This document shows, piece after piece, positions 1-8,002 of a DNA stretch of 64,000 bases (the stretch's first letter is position 1; each line of letters opens with the position of its first letter). The position numbers were made by a program, and so were the translations under genes. Source of the DNA: Stenotrophomonas sp. ATCM1_4 (lineage in GTDB: Bacteria > Pseudomonadota > Gammaproteobacteria > Xanthomonadales > Xanthomonadaceae); the NCBI RefSeq assembly GCF_004348115.1, contig NZ_QPFB01000001.1, positions 3,116,028 through 3,180,027 of the forward strand. Reading direction: 5' to 3'. Under the pieces are notes generated by a model, which saw nothing but the letters and a program-made list of their open reading frames with translations, was not told the origin of the DNA and made no database searches.

Positions 1-1052
1 GCGTTGCCGCTGGCGACGTTTCCGAAGTGATCATGGGCTGCGTGCTGCCCGCCAACCTGGGCCAGGCCCCGGCCCGCCAGGCCGCACTGGCCGCCGGCCT
101 GCCGATCAGCACCGGCGCCACCACGCTCAACAAGGTCTGCGGTTCGGGCATGAAGGCCATCATGCTGGGCCATGACCTGATCAAGGCCGGCTCGGCCAGC
201 ATCGTGGTGGCCGGCGGCATGGAGTCCATGTCCAACGCCCCGCACATGCTGCCCAACTCGCGTACCGGCAACCGTTACGGCAACTTCCAGGCCGTGGACC
301 ACATGGCATGGGATGGCCTGACCAACCCGTACGACGGCCAGGCCATGGGCGTGTTCGCCGAAGCCACCGTCAGCAAGTTCGGCTTCACCCGCGAGGAGCA
401 GGACGCCTACGCCATCGAGTCGGTCAAGCGCGCCCAGGCCGCCCAGGCCAACGGTGCCTTCAACGACGAGATCGTTGCGGTGAAGGTCGCCACCCGCAAG
501 GGCGAGGTCGAGGTGGACCAGGACGAGCAGCCCGGCAAGTCGGACATCGCCAAGATCCCGACCCTGCGCCCGGCCTTCAAGAAGGACGGCAGCGTCACCG
601 CCGCCAGCTCGTCCAGCATTTCCGACGGCGCCGCCGCGGTGGTCCTGCTCTCGGCCGACGATGCCGCCAAGCGTGGCGTGCAGCCGTTGGCCCGCATCGT
701 GGCCCATGCCACCTTCTCGCAGGAGCCGGAATGGTTCACCACCGCCCCGCTCGGCGCGATTGGCAAGGTGCTGGAAAAGGCCGGCTGGAATGTGGCCGAC
801 GTGGACCTGTTCGAGATCAATGAAGCCTTCGCCGTCGTGGCCATGGCGCCGATCCGCGAAATGGGCATTCCGCACGACAAGGTCAACGTCAATGGCGGTG
901 CCTGCGCACTGGGCCACCCGATCGGCGCCTCGGGCGCGCGCCTGGTGGTTACGCTGGTAAATGCCTTGCGCACGCGCGGCCTCAAGCGCGGTGTCGCATC
1001 GTTGTGCATCGGCGGCGGCGAAGCAACCGCAATTGCCATCGAATTGATCTGA
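1..1052 (+). CDS. Acetyl-CoA acetyltransferase (thiolase), 5' end outside window
   Basis: Condenses two acetyl-CoA to acetoacetyl-CoA, or the reverse, in the cytoplasm. The reading frame is open from base 3, so the true start lies upstream; about 350 residues of a family that is normally near 390 are visible. The nucleophilic Cys lies in LNKVCGSGMKAIM. The substrate-binding motif EINEAFAVVA and the late GGACALGHPIGASGAR and SLCIGGGEAT motifs carry the conserved His and second Cys. This pattern fits the degradative/biosynthetic AtoB/PhaA group better than the FadA group, but substrate chain length cannot be read from sequence alone. No partner gene is visible downstream; the next gene is an unrelated small lipoprotein with its own promoter. 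Confidence 0.9.
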   Translation, partial: VAAGDVSEVIMGCVLPANLGQAPARQAALAAGLPISTGATTLNKVCGSGMKAIMLGHDLIKAGSASIVVAGGMESMSNAPHMLPNSRTGNRYGNFQAVDHMAWDGLTNPYDGQAMGVFAEATVSKFGFTREEQDAYAIESVKRAQAAQANGAFNDEIVAVKVATRKGEVEVDQDEQPGKSDIAKIPTLRPAFKKDGSVTAASSSSISDGAAAVVLLSADDAAKRGVQPLARIVAHATFSQEPEWFTTAPLGAIGKVLEKAGWNVADVDLFEINEAFAVVAMAPIREMGIPHDKVNVNGGACALGHPIGASGARLVVTLVNALRTRGLKRGVASLCIGGGEATAIAIELI

Positions 1053-1094
1053 TTGGAATTTCTCAGATTTTCTCAAACCTGAATGCGTACCCGC

Positions 1095-1122
1095 TTGACA
1101 CCCCAAATGGGCTTGTCATCAT
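1095..1122 (+). promoter_or_regulatory. Putative sigma-70 promoter of the first Ala-rich lipoprotein
   Basis: A perfect TTGACA (1095-1100) is followed after 16 bases by CATCAT (4 of 6 matches to TATAAT), about 50 bases upstream of the lipoprotein start. It lies in the 121-base gap after the thiolase stop. Confidence 0.45.
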
Positions 1123-1173
1123 GTTCCCGGCGCGCAATGGCGCGTTGCCAAATTTCACGACGAGGATTCACAA

Positions 1174-1515
1174 ATGAGCATCAACAAGCTGCTGATCGCG
1201 ATGACCCTGGGTCTGGCCCTGGCTGCCTGCTCGAAGCAGGAACAGGCTGCTGACGCTGCCGCCGACGCCAACCAGGCTGCCACCGAAGCCCAGGCTGCTG
1301 CTGACCAGGCTGCCACCGCTGGCGCCGCCACCGCTGACGCCGCTCAGGCTGCTGCCGACACCGCCGCCACCGCTGCTGACGCCGCTGGCGACGCTGCCCA
1401 GGCTGCTGCTGGCGCCGCCACCGACGCCGCTGCCGGCGCCGCTGCCGACGCTGCCGACGCCGCCAAGGACGTCGCTGCTGAAGCCAAGGACGCTGCTGAA
1501 GAAGCCAAGAAGTAA
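1174..1515 (+). CDS. Small Ala-rich lipoprotein, 113 aa
   Basis: The N-terminus is a short lipoprotein signal peptide ending in the lipobox LAAC, so the mature protein should begin at a lipidated Cys near residue 19. The rest is almost entirely Ala with regularly spaced Asp, Glu, Gln and Lys (AAD, AAE and AAT triplets). This pattern suggests a long amphipathic helix, as in Lpp-like or LEA-like helical proteins. It ends in Lys-Lys, which recalls the C-terminal Lys of Braun lipoprotein, but homology is not claimed. The ATG follows a GAGGA ribosome-binding site. A paralogue lies directly downstream. Function is unknown; an envelope spacer or stress role is a guess. Confidence 0.75.
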   Translation: MSINKLLIAMTLGLALAACSKQEQAADAAADANQAATEAQAAADQAATAGAATADAAQAAADTAATAADAAGDAAQAAAGAATDAAAGAAADAADAAKDVAAEAKDAAEEAKK

Positions 1516-1545
1516 TAACTTCTGCTTCCACGCTTGTCTTGAAAA

Positions 1546-1572
1546 GCCGCTGGTTCGCCAGCGGCTTTTTTT
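1546..1572 (+). terminator. Rho-independent terminator
   Basis: A perfect 8-bp stem (GCCGCTGG / CCAGCGGC) with a TTCG tetraloop is followed by seven T and preceded by AAAA. It ends the first lipoprotein transcript and separates it from its paralogue. Confidence 0.92.
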
Positions 1573-1655
1573 ATTGCCGGTGTCCGGCGCGTTGACAAGA
1601 TCTGAATACGTGCCGCCCTAGATTGTGGCCGGGTTCCCACACAAGGAGAGACACG

Positions 1656-2084
1656 ATGAAGCTGCTCACCCCGCTGCTGGCCACCAGCCTGGTCCTGGCC
1701 CTGGCTGCCTGCAACAACCCCGATGCCGAGCAGGCCAAGCGTGATGCCGCCGCCGCTGCCGACAATGCCGCCGCCGCGGCACGCAACGCGGCGGACTCGG
1801 CTGCCGATGCAACCCGCGATGCCGCGCACGAAGCCGCCCAGGCCACCCGTGATGCCGCCGCCGAATCACAGCAGGCGCTGGACAAGGCGGCCGATGCCAC
1901 CGCCCAGGCTGCCCGCGACGCTGGCAGTGCCGCCAAGGAAGCCGCCGCCGATGCCGACGCTGCAGCCAAGCAGGCCGCCGCCGACGCCAGCGCGGCAACC
2001 GCCAACGCCGCGCAGAAGGCTGCCGACCATGCGCATGACGTCGCCCAGGACGCGCGCGCCAAGGCCGAAGAAGCCAAGCATTGA
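1656..2084 (+). CDS. Second Ala-rich lipoprotein, 142 aa (paralogue of the previous gene)
   Basis: A signal peptide ends in lipobox LAAC near residue 20, followed by a helix-forming Ala-rich body (ATRDAAHEA, AAKEAAADADA and similar) that ends in a Lys-rich tail with the sequence AEEAKH. The start chosen is the ATG preceded by AAGGAGAG at 1643-1650; a GTG-type upstream extension would place the signal peptide internally. Architecture and composition match the upstream 113-residue protein, so the pair probably arose by duplication. A TTGACA at 1592 may be the -35 element, but no convincing -10 lies at the right distance. Function unknown; probably inner or outer membrane anchored facing the periplasm. 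Confidence 0.75.
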   Translation: MKLLTPLLATSLVLALAACNNPDAEQAKRDAAAAADNAAAAARNAADSAADATRDAAHEAAQATRDAAAESQQALDKAADATAQAARDAGSAAKEAAADADAAAKQAAADASAATANAAQKAADHAHDVAQDARAKAEEAKH

Positions 2085-2092
2085 CGTGAACC

Positions 2093-2124
2093 GCCACGCG
2101 GCCGCCTGAGCGCGGCCGCGTGGC
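2093..2124 (+). terminator. Strong hairpin, probable terminator between convergent genes
   Basis: A perfect 13-bp inverted repeat (GCCACGCGGCCGC and its complement) has a 6-base loop and begins 8 bases after the lipoprotein stop. The following bases are only weakly T-rich (GCTCTT). It sits between convergent genes, so it may act in both directions. Confidence 0.55.
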
Positions 2125-2203
2125 GCTCTTCCCGCAGGCCCGAAGCCTTGCGGCCGAAGCAGCCCCATGCGGCGGCTTCGCCGCAGCGGCAACGGCGAAC
2201 GGT

Positions 2204-3841
2204 TCAGGCCGGCAACGCGCGCGCCAGGATCCCTTCGAAGGGCAGGTCGGCGGGCAGTTGCCCGTAGACGCCACCGCTGCGCGCAACCCGCGACTGCACG
2301 AACGCCTCCGCCAGCGGGCTGCCGGCTTTCCGCAGCACCGCGGCCTGCAGCAGCACCGCCAACCGTGCCACCAGCGAGCGCGCATCGGCCTCGGCCACCT
2401 CACCGGCGGCCAGTTGCACGCGCAGCGCCTCCAGCGCAGCGTCATACGCCCCGCCCTGCCCTTCGGCCTGCTGCAGTTCATCCAGCAACGCCTGCAGTGC
2501 GCGCGGCTCGCGCGCCAATGCACGCAGCACGTCCAGGCACTGCACGTTGCCGCTGCCTTCCCAGATCGAGTTCAACGGTGCCTGCCGATACAACCGCGGC
2601 AACATCGACTCCTCGACATAGCCCGCGCCGCCCAGGCATTCCTGGGCCTCATTGACGAACGCGGGAACGCGCTTGCAGACCCAGAACTTGCCGATCGCGG
2701 TGGCGATGCGCGCGAACGCGGCCTCGGCCGGCTGGGTCGGGGCGGCGTCCACCGCCCGTGCCACCCGCATCGCCAATGACGTGGCCGCTTCCGATTCGAT
2801 GGCCAGGTCCGCCAGCACGTTGGCCATCAGCGTGTGTTCGACCAGCCGCTTGCCGAACGTGCGCCGGTGCCGGGCATGGTGCAGCGCCTGTGCCAGCGCC
2901 ATGCGCATCTCCGCCGCCGCACCGAGCATGCAATCCAGGCGGGTGAGCATGACCATCTCGATGATGGTGGCCACGCCCCGCCCTTCCTCGCCCACCCGCC
3001 GCGCCCACGCCCCGCAGAACTCCACTTCGCTGGAGGCGTTGGCCCAATCACCCAGCTTGTCCTTCAGCCGCATCAGGTGGAAGGCATTGCGACGGCCGCA
3101 CGGCAACCGTCGCGGCATCAGCAGGCAGGTCAGGCCACCGGGGGCCTGCGCCAGCACCAGCCAGCCATCGGACATCGGTGCCGAGAAGAACCACTTGTGG
3201 CCGACCAGGCTGTATTCCCCGTCGGCGGCCAGTGGCGTGGCCGTGGTGGTATTGCCGCGCACGTCCGAACCGCCCTGCTTTTCGGTCATGCCCATGCCCA
3301 GCGTGATGCCGACCTTGTCGCCGATCGGCAGGTCGCGCGGGTCGTAGAAGGGCGCGGCGGCCTTGTCGGCCCAGTCGGCCAGCGCCGGCTCCTGCCGCAG
3401 CACCGGCACCGCGGCATGGGTCATGGTCAACGGGCAACTGGTCCCGGCCTCGGCCTGGTGGTGCAGGTAGCTCAGCGCCGCCCGCGCCACATGCCCGCCC
3501 GGACGCGGGCGATGCCATGACAGGCCAGCGACGCCGTGGGTTTTGGCGGTGGCCATCAGCTGGTGGTATGCCGGATGGAAATCCACCGTATCGATGCGAT
3601 GCCCCTGCGCATCATGGGTGCGCAACTGCGGGCGCTGGCGGTTGGCCTCGAAACCGGCGCGGTACAGGTCGCCGCCGGCCAGCGCGCCGTAGTGGCGCAG
3701 TTCGGCACTGAAGAACGCCGCACCCTCGCGCACCACCGCCTGCTGCAGGGCCAGGTCGTCCTGCCACAGGTCCCGCCCGCCGAAGGGGGGCACCTGGTTG
3801 TCGACGACGTGGGTTTCGAACGGTGGCGGCTGCGATGACAT
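2204..3841 (-). CDS. aidB: AidB-family acyl-CoA dehydrogenase, 545 aa
   Basis: A flavoprotein of the AidB branch of acyl-CoA dehydrogenases. In E. coli, AidB is part of the adaptive response to alkylating agents and binds DNA. The length matches (E. coli about 541). Family motifs are GMGMTEKQGGSDVRG near residues 182-196, the FAD/substrate segment VGHKWFFSAPMSD, and the C-terminal NSIWEGSGNVQCLDVLRAL with the conserved Trp-Glu. The start is the ATG of MSSQPPPFE; the frame stays open upstream but that part has no homology pattern. No ada or alkB gene is adjacent; the upstream neighbour on the same strand is a flavin monooxygenase, 56 bases away. The biological substrate is unknown. Confidence 0.86.
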   Translation of the reverse strand: MSSQPPPFETHVVDNQVPPFGGRDLWQDDLALQQAVVREGAAFFSAELRHYGALAGGDLYRAGFEANRQRPQLRTHDAQGHRIDTVDFHPAYHQLMATAKTHGVAGLSWHRPRPGGHVARAALSYLHHQAEAGTSCPLTMTHAAVPVLRQEPALADWADKAAAPFYDPRDLPIGDKVGITLGMGMTEKQGGSDVRGNTTTATPLAADGEYSLVGHKWFFSAPMSDGWLVLAQAPGGLTCLLMPRRLPCGRRNAFHLMRLKDKLGDWANASSEVEFCGAWARRVGEEGRGVATIIEMVMLTRLDCMLGAAAEMRMALAQALHHARHRRTFGKRLVEHTLMANVLADLAIESEAATSLAMRVARAVDAAPTQPAEAAFARIATAIGKFWVCKRVPAFVNEAQECLGGAGYVEESMLPRLYRQAPLNSIWEGSGNVQCLDVLRALAREPRALQALLDELQQAEGQGGAYDAALEALRVQLAAGEVAEADARSLVARLAVLLQAAVLRKAGSPLAEAFVQSRVARSGGVYGQLPADLPFEGILARALPA

Positions 3842-3897
3842 GGCGTCGGCTCCCTGGGTCTGACGCCCGATTCTGCCGCATGCCCGCCAAGGGCGTG

Positions 3898-5133
3898 CTA
3901 ACGGCCGTGGTGTTCCTGCAACGCGGCGATGAAGGCCTCCTCCAGCGGCAACCTGCCAAACAGGCCGTGCTGGGTGCCGCTGAGCACGCGCAGCATGTGT
4001 CCGCGGCCGCCCGGCATGCGCCCCATCGGCTTGAACAACAGGTCGCGTGCGCGCGCCACCCAGTCGCGGTCGGACTGGAACACCGGCGTCAGCCAGCGGC
4101 TCCAGAACTGGTACATGCCCACGTGCGCCTTGCGCTGCGCCTGGTAGCGGGCCAGCGCCACATCGACGTCGTCCTCGGCGCGCAGCACGTCGCGCAGCGC
4201 CAGCGCATCCAGCAGCGCCATGTTCACGCCCTGGCCCAGCTGCGGGCTCATCGAATGGGCCGCGTCGCCGGCCAGCACCAGCCGCCCCCGGTACCAGCGG
4301 TCCATCACCGCGTCGCGGTAGCTGGCCCGCGCCAACTGGGACTGCACGGTGACACCGTGCAGACGCGCGCGTGCTTCGGGCCACAGTTGCGCGATCTCTT
4401 CCAGCCACGGCGCCAGCCCGGCCTGCTCCCAGGCCGCAAAGCCATCACGCGGCAGGCTCCAGAAGAAGCTCAGGCGCGGCGTGTCGTCGCCCGGGCGGGT
4501 CCCCACCGGCAGCAGCCCGATCATCTTGCGCGCGGCCACGTAGCGCTGCCGCAGTTCGTCGGCGAATGCCCAGTCATCGGCCGGCAACAGGCACCACAGG
4601 GCGCCCCACGGATAGACGCGGTCCAGCCGCGTACCCCGCACCTGCGCACGCAGGCCCGACGCCGAACCGTCGGTGGCGATCACCAGGTCGAACGGGCCAT
4701 GCCAGTGGCCATGCTGGTCCTGCACGCGCCGGGTACTGTCATCGATGGCGGTAATGCGGCTGTCCACATGCAGCGCCGCGGATGCATCCCAGGCCTGGTC
4801 CAGCAGCGCGAACAGGGCGCCGCGCTGCATGCCCACGCCGTACAGGCGCCGGTCCAGCCCAGCGTAGGTCATGTCCATCACCGCCCGCCCGCACGGCGTC
4901 TCGCCATACAGGCGGCGCACCACTGCGCCATGCGCGAACACCTGCGGCAGCAGTTGCATCTGCCACAGCACCTGCAGCCCGGTCGGCTGCAGCAGGAAGC
5001 CCGCGCCCACCGGCCCCGGCCGCGGCACCTGCTCGAACACCTGCACCCGGTGCCCGTCCCGGCTCAGCAGCACCGCCAGCGACTGGCCGGCCGTGCCGTA
5101 ACCGACGATGGCGATATCCAACGACTTGCGCAT
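3898..5133 (-). CDS. FAD-dependent aromatic-type monooxygenase, 411 aa
   Basis: Class A flavoprotein hydroxylase of the UbiH / p-hydroxybenzoate hydroxylase superfamily. The N-terminal dinucleotide fold reads VGYGTAGQS with an acidic end of strand 2 (VFEQ). A DG motif (ATDGSASGLR) lies near residue 170, and the second FAD motif LVLAGDAAHSMSPQLGQG near residue 290. A GGGAGAA ribosome site precedes the ATG. It may be cotranscribed with aidB downstream. The substrate cannot be deduced; ubiquinone biosynthesis is less likely because no ubi gene is nearby. Confidence 0.82.
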   Translation of the reverse strand: MRKSLDIAIVGYGTAGQSLAVLLSRDGHRVQVFEQVPRPGPVGAGFLLQPTGLQVLWQMQLLPQVFAHGAVVRRLYGETPCGRAVMDMTYAGLDRRLYGVGMQRGALFALLDQAWDASAALHVDSRITAIDDSTRRVQDQHGHWHGPFDLVIATDGSASGLRAQVRGTRLDRVYPWGALWCLLPADDWAFADELRQRYVAARKMIGLLPVGTRPGDDTPRLSFFWSLPRDGFAAWEQAGLAPWLEEIAQLWPEARARLHGVTVQSQLARASYRDAVMDRWYRGRLVLAGDAAHSMSPQLGQGVNMALLDALALRDVLRAEDDVDVALARYQAQRKAHVGMYQFWSRWLTPVFQSDRDWVARARDLLFKPMGRMPGGRGHMLRVLSGTQHGLFGRLPLEEAFIAALQEHHGR

Positions 5134-5165
5134 TTCCAGTTCTCCCTGGCCCGGCCACGGCCACT

Positions 5166-5198
5166 AAAAAAAAAAACCCCGCCTCAGCGGGGTTTTTT
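5166..5198 (-). terminator. Rho-independent terminator of the cold-shock gene (bidirectional form)
   Basis: A 6-bp G/C stem (CCCCGC / GCGGGG, loop CTCA) is flanked by 11 A on one side and six T on the other. On the minus strand it is followed by a long U tract and lies just after the cold-shock gene; it also insulates the downstream monooxygenase. Confidence 0.93.
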
Positions 5199-5215
5199 CG
5201 GCACAACCGAGTGGA

Positions 5216-5422
5216 TTACTCGGCCGGCGTGATATTGGAAGCCTGGGCACCCTTCGGGCCCTGGGTCACGTCATACGTGACGCGCTGGCCTTCCTGCAGG
5301 CTGCGGAAGCCCTTGGAATTGATCGCGGAGAAGTGCGCGAAGACATCGGCGCTGCCGTCCTCCGGTGAGATGAAGCCAAATCCCTTGGCGTCGTTGAACC
5401 ACTTGACGGTACCGTTCGGCAT
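5216..5422 (-). CDS. Cold-shock domain protein, 68 aa
   Basis: A single OB-fold cold-shock protein that binds single-stranded RNA and DNA as a chaperone or antiterminator. RNP1 is visible as KGFGFI and RNP2 as VFAHF; the N-terminus [11 protein letters not shown] is typical of the CspA family. Length is standard. The start is the internal ATG (MPNGTVKW); an upstream extension in frame has no family match. The 90 bases upstream up to the phosphorylase gene would hold the 5' leader, and cold-shock genes often have a regulatory one. Which csp paralogue this is cannot be told from sequence alone. Confidence 0.95.
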   Translation of the reverse strand: MPNGTVKWFNDAKGFGFISPEDGSADVFAHFSAINSKGFRSLQEGQRVTYDVTQGPKGAQASNITPAE

Positions 5423-5512
5423 GGTGATGCGAGACCTTGTTCGATGAATGGATTGATGCACGCTGAATGAAGCGCACGGACGGAGTATGCAAAGCTTGGG
5501 CCGGGAAGACAA

Positions 5513-6259
5513 TCACCCCCGGGCCAGTTCTCCGACCAAAGTCGGCAAACCCGCCGAGGCGGCGTCCACGTTGGCCAGCACCTCGGCCATGGTGATCTCC
5601 CCGGCGTCGCCGCAGCCGGCGGCCCAGTTGGCGATGATCGCCAGGCAGGCGTATTCCAGCCCCAGTTCACGCGCAAGACCCGCCTCCGGCATGCCGGTCA
5701 TGCCCACCAGGTCACAGCCATCACGGCGCATCCGCGCGATTTCCGCGTTGGTCTCCAGGCGCGGCCCCTGGGTGGCGCCGTAGCAGCCACCGTCCTGCAC
5801 CACCACGCCCCTGGCCTGCGCGGCGGCCAGCACCTTGGCACGGAAAGACGGCGTGTACGGATGGCCGAAGTCCACGTGCAGCACCTCGCTGCCTTCCTCC
5901 TCGCTGAGCGTGGAGATACGGCCCCAGGTGTAGTCGATCAACTGGTCCGGGCAGGCCAGCACGCGCGGGCCGAACTGCTCGGTGATGCCACCGACGGTGT
6001 TCAGTGCCAGCACCCGGGTCGCGCCCAGCTGCTGCAGCGCGGCCAGGTTGGCGCGGTAGTTGATCTTGTGCGGCGGGATCGAATGGCCCTCGCCGTGGCG
6101 GGCCAGGAAGGCCACGCGCTGGCCGTTGAGCAGTCCGACCCGGACCGGGCCGGACGGAGCGCCGTAGCGGGTTTCCACCTCATGGGCCTGGACATCGTCC
6201 AGGGCGGCGAGCTTGTAGACACCGGTGCCGCCGATCACGGCCAGGGCGATGGGTTCCAT
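5513..6259 (-). CDS. S-methyl-5'-thioinosine phosphorylase (MTAP/PNP family), 248 aa
   Basis: Phosphorolysis of 5'-methylthioinosine to hypoxanthine and methylthioribose-1-phosphate in the methylthioadenosine salvage route. Motifs are the N-terminal GGTGVY phosphate site, ARHGEGHSIPPHKINYRAN, the base-site segment CYGATQGPRLET, and VGMTGMPEAGLARELG. The size and MTGMPE motif resemble the Pseudomonas MTI phosphorylase rather than adenine-specific MTAP. The ATG of MEPIALAV follows an AGGAAAC site. It lies downstream of hpt and nagZ on the same strand; hpt would use the hypoxanthine it makes. Specificity (MTI versus MTA) is inferred and moderately sure. Confidence 0.82.
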   Translation of the reverse strand: MEPIALAVIGGTGVYKLAALDDVQAHEVETRYGAPSGPVRVGLLNGQRVAFLARHGEGHSIPPHKINYRANLAALQQLGATRVLALNTVGGITEQFGPRVLACPDQLIDYTWGRISTLSEEEGSEVLHVDFGHPYTPSFRAKVLAAAQARGVVVQDGGCYGATQGPRLETNAEIARMRRDGCDLVGMTGMPEAGLARELGLEYACLAIIANWAAGCGDAGEITMAEVLANVDAASAGLPTLVGELARG

Positions 6260-6336
6260 GTTTGTTTCCTGAAGGTACGGGTACGCAATGGGGCCGGGCC
6301 GCGCCCGCGCACGACCGGCCCCACGTTTGGACAGCA

Positions 6337-6363
6337 CGCACCCGGACCCGTCCGGTCCGGGTG
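6337..6363 (-). terminator. Hairpin between hpt and the phosphorylase gene
   Basis: A perfect 11-bp inverted repeat (GCACCCGGACC) with a 5-base loop lies 14 bases after the hpt stop. No U tract follows, so it may attenuate transcription or protect the upstream RNA end rather than fully terminate. Confidence 0.4.
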
Positions 6364-6377
6364 CGGCTTCGTGCTTG

Positions 6378-6929
6378 TTACTGCTTCATCGCGTAGATGG
6401 CCGGCAGCGAACGCAGCGACTCGTCCACGTCCATGCCGAAGCCGAACACGAATCGATCCGGCAGGTTCACACCGGCGTAGTCGGCCTTGACGCCCGCCAG
6501 GCAGCGGTCGTGCTGCTTGACCGTCAGCACCGCGATGCGCACGTCGGTGGCACCCTGCTCCATGCACCAGTCACGCACGCCCTGCAGGGTGAAGCCCTCG
6601 TCCAGGATGTCGTCGACCAGGATCACGCGACGGCCGAACAGCGCCGACACCGGGCGGTGCTTCCAGACCAGCTCGCCGCCGGTCTCGCCGTGGTAGCGCG
6701 AGGCCTGCATGTAATCGAACTGCGCGTCCTGGCCACGTGCGCCCAGTTCCAGCGCGAGCTGGCCGGCGAACGGCAGCGCGCCATTCATGATCGACAGGAA
6801 CACCGGGACCTCGCCCTTGTAATCGCGCGCGATGGCGTCGGCGATACCGGCAATGGCCTTGTCGATGGTGGGACGGTCGACCAGCAGGTCGGCCTGGGCC
6901 ACCGCTTGTTCAAGAGTGAGTTTGGACAT
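6378..6929 (-). CDS. hpt: Hypoxanthine-guanine phosphoribosyltransferase, 183 aa
   Basis: Transfers the phosphoribosyl group of PRPP to hypoxanthine or guanine in cytoplasmic purine salvage. The PRPP-binding signature is VILVDDILDEGFTL near residues 100-115, with the acidic pair followed by a loop. Length and N-terminal region fit the bacterial type I PRTase group found in Pseudomonas and Xanthomonas. The start codon overlaps the nagZ stop by one base (TGATG), so translation is likely coupled. The MTI phosphorylase downstream produces its substrate hypoxanthine. Confidence 0.88.
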   Translation of the reverse strand: MSKLTLEQAVAQADLLVDRPTIDKAIAGIADAIARDYKGEVPVFLSIMNGALPFAGQLALELGARGQDAQFDYMQASRYHGETGGELVWKHRPVSALFGRRVILVDDILDEGFTLQGVRDWCMEQGATDVRIAVLTVKQHDRCLAGVKADYAGVNLPDRFVFGFGMDVDESLRSLPAIYAMKQ

Positions 6930-7936
6930 CAGACAGTTCTTCCAAGGTTTTCAAGCAAACGGTTACGGGTATCGCCATGGCGGGTATCGGCGAGCAGGCC
7001 GCCCCAACCCATCGCGCCACGGCCGATCAGGCCGAGCAGCGCGGCGGTATTCAAGCTGCGGCCGGCCACGGCCTGCAGCGATTCTTCGACCAGTTCCGGG
7101 TGGCAGACCAGCACCACGTCGCAACCGGCATCCAGGTGGGCATCGACCCGGGCCTTGACGCCACCGGCGGCGAACGAGGCCGCCATGCCGATGTCGTCGG
7201 AGAACACCACGCCGCGGAAGCCCATGTCCTGGCGCAGGATCTGGTTGATCCAGCGCGGCGAATAGCCGGCCGGCTCGGGCGCGACCTGCGGGTAGATGAC
7301 ATGGGCCATCATCACCGCATCGGCGCCCGCGGCGATGCCTGCGCGGAACGGTACCAGATCATGCGTTTCCATTGCCTGCAGCGGGCGAGGGTCCACGGCG
7401 GTATCGACGTGGGTGTCCTCGCGCACCGTGCCGTGCCCGGGGAAATGCTTGAGCGTGGCGGCCATGCCGACCGAGTGCATGCCGCGCACGTAGGCCGCGG
7501 TCAGCGCGGCCACGGCCTGCGGGTCCTCGCTGAAGGCGCGGTTGCCGATGGCCAGGTTGCCGTGGCCGACATCGACCACCGGCGCGAAGCTCAGGTCCAG
7601 CCCGCTGGCGCGGATCTCGCTGGCCATCAGCCAGGCGTGCTGCTCGGCCAGGGCCAGCGCCGCTTCCGGGTCGGTGGCGAACAACTTGCCGAAGCCGTCC
7701 AGCGGCGGCAGATCGGCGTAGCCCTCGCGGAAACGCTGCACCCGTCCGCCTTCCTGGTCCACCGCCACCAGCAACGGACGCGCGGTGGCGGCACGGATCG
7801 CCGAGGTCAGCTCGACCACCTGCGCACGCGAGGCGAAATTGCGCTTGAACAGCACCACCCCGGCCACGGCATCGTGCTGCAGCCAGTCACGTTCCTGGGC
7901 GGTCAGTTCGGTTCCGGCGACGCCGATCAACAGCAT
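6929..7936 (-). CDS. nagZ: Beta-N-acetylhexosaminidase NagZ (GH3), 335 aa
   Basis: A cytoplasmic enzyme that removes N-acetylglucosamine from GlcNAc-anhydromuropeptides during cell-wall recycling; its products feed the AmpR/beta-lactamase signal in related bacteria. The GH3 motif KHFPGHGTVREDTH at residues 163-176 contains the Asp-His general acid/base dyad, and the nucleophile Asp is in SDDIGM around 247. QEGGRVQR near residue 61 binds sugar. There is no signal peptide, as expected. An AGGAG site precedes the ATG. It is first gene of a likely nagZ-hpt-phosphorylase unit. Confidence 0.94.
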   Translation of the reverse strand: MLLIGVAGTELTAQERDWLQHDAVAGVVLFKRNFASRAQVVELTSAIRAATARPLLVAVDQEGGRVQRFREGYADLPPLDGFGKLFATDPEAALALAEQHAWLMASEIRASGLDLSFAPVVDVGHGNLAIGNRAFSEDPQAVAALTAAYVRGMHSVGMAATLKHFPGHGTVREDTHVDTAVDPRPLQAMETHDLVPFRAGIAAGADAVMMAHVIYPQVAPEPAGYSPRWINQILRQDMGFRGVVFSDDIGMAASFAAGGVKARVDAHLDAGCDVVLVCHPELVEESLQAVAGRSLNTAALLGLIGRGAMGWGGLLADTRHGDTRNRLLENLGRTV

Positions 7937-8002
7937 GCAAAGACTCCTGGTCGCCGCAGGCGGCGGCGAAGCCGTGCATTGTCGCAGATGGCGCCAGCGC
8001 CG

